Source of the DNA: Rhizobacter sp.
GTDB taxonomy: Bacteria > Pseudomonadota > Gammaproteobacteria > Burkholderiales > Burkholderiaceae_C
Direction of reading: 5' to 3'
Length of the DNA stretch: 64,000 nucleotides
NCBI GenBank assembly: GCA_019635355.1
Contig: JAHBZQ010000001.1
Coordinates: 4,278,001-4,342,000, forward strand
Part shown: positions 61,859 through 64,000 of the stretch, one piece after another
How positions within the stretch are numbered: the first letter of the stretch is position 1
Layout: each line of letters starts with the position of its first letter
Position numbers and translations under genes: made by a program
The notes under the pieces: generated by a model
What the model was told of the DNA's origin: nothing
Database searches by the model: none
What the model saw: only the letters and a program-made list of their open reading frames with translations

Positions 61859-63001
61859 ATGGATTTCAATCTCAGCGAAGAACAAACCGCGATCCAGGAC
61901 AGCCTGAAGCGCTACCTCGCCAAGGACTACGGCTTCGAGCACCGTCGCGCGCTCACCAAGAGCGAGCTCGGCCACAGCGCCGAAGCCTGGTCGACCTATG
62001 CCGAACTCGGCCTGCTGGCCCTGCCGTTCGCCGAAGAAGTGGGTGGCCTGGGCGGCAACGCCATCGATACGATGCTGATCGCCGAGACGCTGGGCACGGC
62101 GCTGGCGCTCGAGCCCTTCATCCCGTCGACCGTGATCGCGGGCAGCCTGATCGCCGACATCGGCAACGCGGCGCAGAAAGACACGCTGCTGGGTGGCATC
62201 ACGCAAGGCACGACGATCGCGACGCTGGCCCACCAGGAGCCGGGCGCGCGCTACAACACGCATCACGTGGCGACGACCGCGAAGAAAGACGGCGACGGCT
62301 GGTCGCTGAGCGGCCACAAGGCGGTCGTGCTCGCCGCCGCGTCGGCGAACAAGCTCCTCGTCTCGGCCCGCACCTCGGGCTCGGCCTTCGACGCCAATGG
62401 CATCTCGCTCTTCGTCGTCGACGCCAAGGCCGCCGGCCTGACGCTGCGCCCCTACGGCACGCAAGACGGCCAGCGCGCCGCCGACGTGATCCTGAAGGAC
62501 GTGAAGGTCGGTGCCGACGCACTGGTTGGCCAGGTCAACCAGGCCCTGCCGGCGATCGAATGGGCGCTCGACCGTGGCGTCGCCGCGCTGTGCGCCGAAG
62601 CCGTCGGCGTGATGGCCACGCTCAACGCGCAGACGCTCGAGTACCTGAAGAACCGCAAGCAGTTCGACATGCCCATCGGCAAGTTCCAGGTGCTGCAGCA
62701 CCGCATGGCCGACATGGCGATGGCCGCCGAATACGGCCGCGCGATGGCGCTGCTGGCCGCGGTGAAGGTCGACTCGAAGGATGCGGCCGAGCGCCGCCGC
62801 CACGTGTCGGCCGCCAAGGCCTACATCGGCCAGTCGGCCCGCACGGTGGGCCAGGGCGCGGTGCAGATGCACGGCGGCATGGGCGTGACCGACGAGCTGA
62901 TGGCGGCGCACCTCTTCAAGCGTCTGACGGTCATCAACCAGACCTTCGGCGACGTGGACCACCACCTCGGCAAGTTCAGCGACACGCTGCTCGCAGCCTG
63001 A
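61859..63001 (+). CDS. Acyl-CoA dehydrogenase small subunit, PimD-like
   Basis: A 380-residue dehydrogenase homologue with the small-subunit N terminus MDFNLSEEQTAIQDSLKRYL. It has KFQVLQHRMADMAMAAEYGR and MHGGMGVTDELMAAHLFKRL but ends QTFGDVDHHLGKFSDTLLAA without a YEGT/YGGS loop. This pattern marks the partner of the preceding large subunit in a heteromeric enzyme. A strong intrinsic terminator follows 20 bases after the stop codon. Confidence 0.92.
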   Translation: MDFNLSEEQTAIQDSLKRYLAKDYGFEHRRALTKSELGHSAEAWSTYAELGLLALPFAEEVGGLGGNAIDTMLIAETLGTALALEPFIPSTVIAGSLIADIGNAAQKDTLLGGITQGTTIATLAHQEPGARYNTHHVATTAKKDGDGWSLSGHKAVVLAAASANKLLVSARTSGSAFDANGISLFVVDAKAAGLTLRPYGTQDGQRAADVILKDVKVGADALVGQVNQALPAIEWALDRGVAALCAEAVGVMATLNAQTLEYLKNRKQFDMPIGKFQVLQHRMADMAMAAEYGRAMALLAAVKVDSKDAAERRRHVSAAKAYIGQSARTVGQGAVQMHGGMGVTDELMAAHLFKRLTVINQTFGDVDHHLGKFSDTLLAA

Positions 63002-63020
63002 CGCGCCACGCTCTCGACCA

Positions 63021-63054
63021 AGGGCCCGCATGCCTCTCGCTGCGGGCCCTTCTT
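63021..63054 (+). terminator. Intrinsic terminator after the dehydrogenase pair
   Basis: AGGGCCCGCA (63021-63030) and TGCGGGCCCT (63041-63050) form a perfect 10-base stem with a 10-base loop, followed by TCTT. It separates the pair from the next acyl-CoA dehydrogenase gene. Confidence 0.8.
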
Positions 63055-63074
63055 CAATCAGCTTTTAGAACAAC

Positions 63075-64000
63075 ATGACCGCCGAACTCATCCTCAACCG
63101 CCGCGACCTCGACTTCCAGATCTTCGAGGTGAACGATGCCGAAGCGCTGACGCAGCGCGAGCGCCACGCCGACCACAGCCGCGAGACCTTCGTCGCCGCG
63201 CTCGACGCCGCGATGGCCATCGCCGCCGACAAGTTCTTCACCCACAACCGCGAGAGCGACGAAGAAGAGCCGACCTTCGACGGCAAGAGCGTCACCATCA
63301 TTCCGCAGGTGAAAGACGCGCTGCAGGCCTACTGCGAAGCCGGCTTCATCGCGCCGACGCAAGACTACGAGCTCGGCGGCATGCAGCTGCCCGTGTTGAT
63401 GGGCCAGGCCTTCTCGGCCATCTTCAAGAGCGCGAATGCGTCGACCAATTCGTATGTCGGCCTGACGATTGCGAATGCGAACGTCATCAACCGCTTCGGC
63501 ACCGAATCGCAAAAGAAGAAGTACCTGCCGCACATGCTGGCCGGCCGCTTCTTCGGGACCATGTGCCTCACCGAGCCGCAAGCCGGCTCCAGCCTGTCTG
63601 ACATCACCACCACCGCCGTGCCGCAGGCCGACGGCAGCTACCGCCTCACCGGCAACAAGATCTTCATCTCGGGCGGCGACCACGAGTTGAGCGAAAACAT
63701 CATCCACCTCGTGCTCGCACGCCTGCCCGGCGCACCGGCCGGGGTGAAGGGCATCTCGCTCTTCATCGTGCCGAAGTTCATGGTCAACGACGATGGCTCG
63801 CTCGGTGCGCGCAACGACGTGGCGCTCGCGGGCCTCATCCACAAGATGGGCTGGCGTGGCACCACCTCCACCATGCTGTCGTTCGGCGAGAAGGGCAACT
63901 GCTACGGCGAGCTGATCGGCCAGCCGAACCAGGGCCTCGCCGCGATGTTCCACATGATGAACGAGGCGCGTATCGGTGTCGGCATGGGCGCCGTGATGCT
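63075..64000 (+). CDS. Acyl-CoA dehydrogenase with long N-terminal region (cut by window end)
   Basis: The first 308 codons of a large-type acyl-CoA dehydrogenase run to the window edge without a stop codon. The protein starts MTAELILNRRDLDFQIFEVN, has the region SYVGLTIANANVINRFGTES, the flavin/substrate loop MCLTEPQAGSSLSDITTTAV and FISGGDHELSENIIH. This N-terminal helical extension and the WRGTTSTML segment are typical of the roughly 600-residue branch (DmdC-like and related), which has an added C-terminal domain expected beyond the window. The ATG at 63075 has no strong ribosome site. It probably works in the same catabolic set. Confidence 0.88.
   Translation, partial: MTAELILNRRDLDFQIFEVNDAEALTQRERHADHSRETFVAALDAAMAIAADKFFTHNRESDEEEPTFDGKSVTIIPQVKDALQAYCEAGFIAPTQDYELGGMQLPVLMGQAFSAIFKSANASTNSYVGLTIANANVINRFGTESQKKKYLPHMLAGRFFGTMCLTEPQAGSSLSDITTTAVPQADGSYRLTGNKIFISGGDHELSENIIHLVLARLPGAPAGVKGISLFIVPKFMVNDDGSLGARNDVALAGLIHKMGWRGTTSTMLSFGEKGNCYGELIGQPNQGLAAMFHMMNEARIGVGMGAVM

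Overview
The window is chromosomal DNA from a high-GC betaproteobacterium. The gene types (Bug-family binding protein, CaiB/BaiF CoA transferase, many acyl-CoA dehydrogenases, bacteriophytochrome, Ku/LigD) and the GC-rich codon use fit Burkholderiales of the Rubrivivax/Leptothrix/Rhizobacter kind. That placement is inference; no rRNA or other marker gene is present. I see no tRNA, rRNA, insertion sequence, prophage or CRISPR array.

Positions 1-9.8 kb hold an acyl-CoA ligase and then a signalling block. A membrane GGDEF/EAL protein reads rightward and abuts, stop codon to stop codon, a leftward operon of heme oxygenase (bphO), bacteriophytochrome (bphP), a single-domain response regulator and a REC-PAS-kinase-REC hybrid. 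This looks like a complete biliverdin-making red/far-red sensor and its phosphorelay, beside a c-di-GMP enzyme.

Positions 9.8-15.7 kb hold a non-homologous end-joining operon, ku-ligD, with a eukaryote-type topoisomerase IB overlapping ligD by 4 bases. Three small proteins follow: a Cys-rich protein with a probable TTG start, a secreted protein and a membrane protein.

Positions 15.7-24.5 kb are one leftward operon for an oligopeptide/dipeptide-type ABC importer: two permeases, two paralogous binding proteins and two ATPases. Downstream of it lie a regulator with two TetR-type HTH domains in one chain and the small membrane protein.

Positions 24.7-64 kb are dominated by acyl-CoA catabolism: six acyl-CoA dehydrogenases, including two large/small subunit pairs, three more adenylate-forming ligases, three SDRs, two stand-alone enoyl-CoA hydratases, a FadB-like fusion, a thiolase, a CoA transferase, an ACAD10/11-type phosphotransferase and EtfAB. 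A second leftward operon (41-50.3 kb) joins a class II aldolase, a 2-hydroxyacid dehydrogenase, a beta-lactamase-fold hydrolase, an orphan amino-acid-type binding protein, a cyclase, a ligase, a flavin-binding PPOX protein and a carboxylesterase. The region 50.4-63 kb resembles the pim (dicarboxylate beta-oxidation) gene set, with EtfAB as electron acceptor.

The most useful non-coding observation is a 15-base motif, TTCYGNN-ATGCAGAA-like. It lies at both promoters of the 60.3-60.6 kb beta-oxidation divergon and at the promoter of the ABC importer operon 36 kb away, suggesting one regulon.
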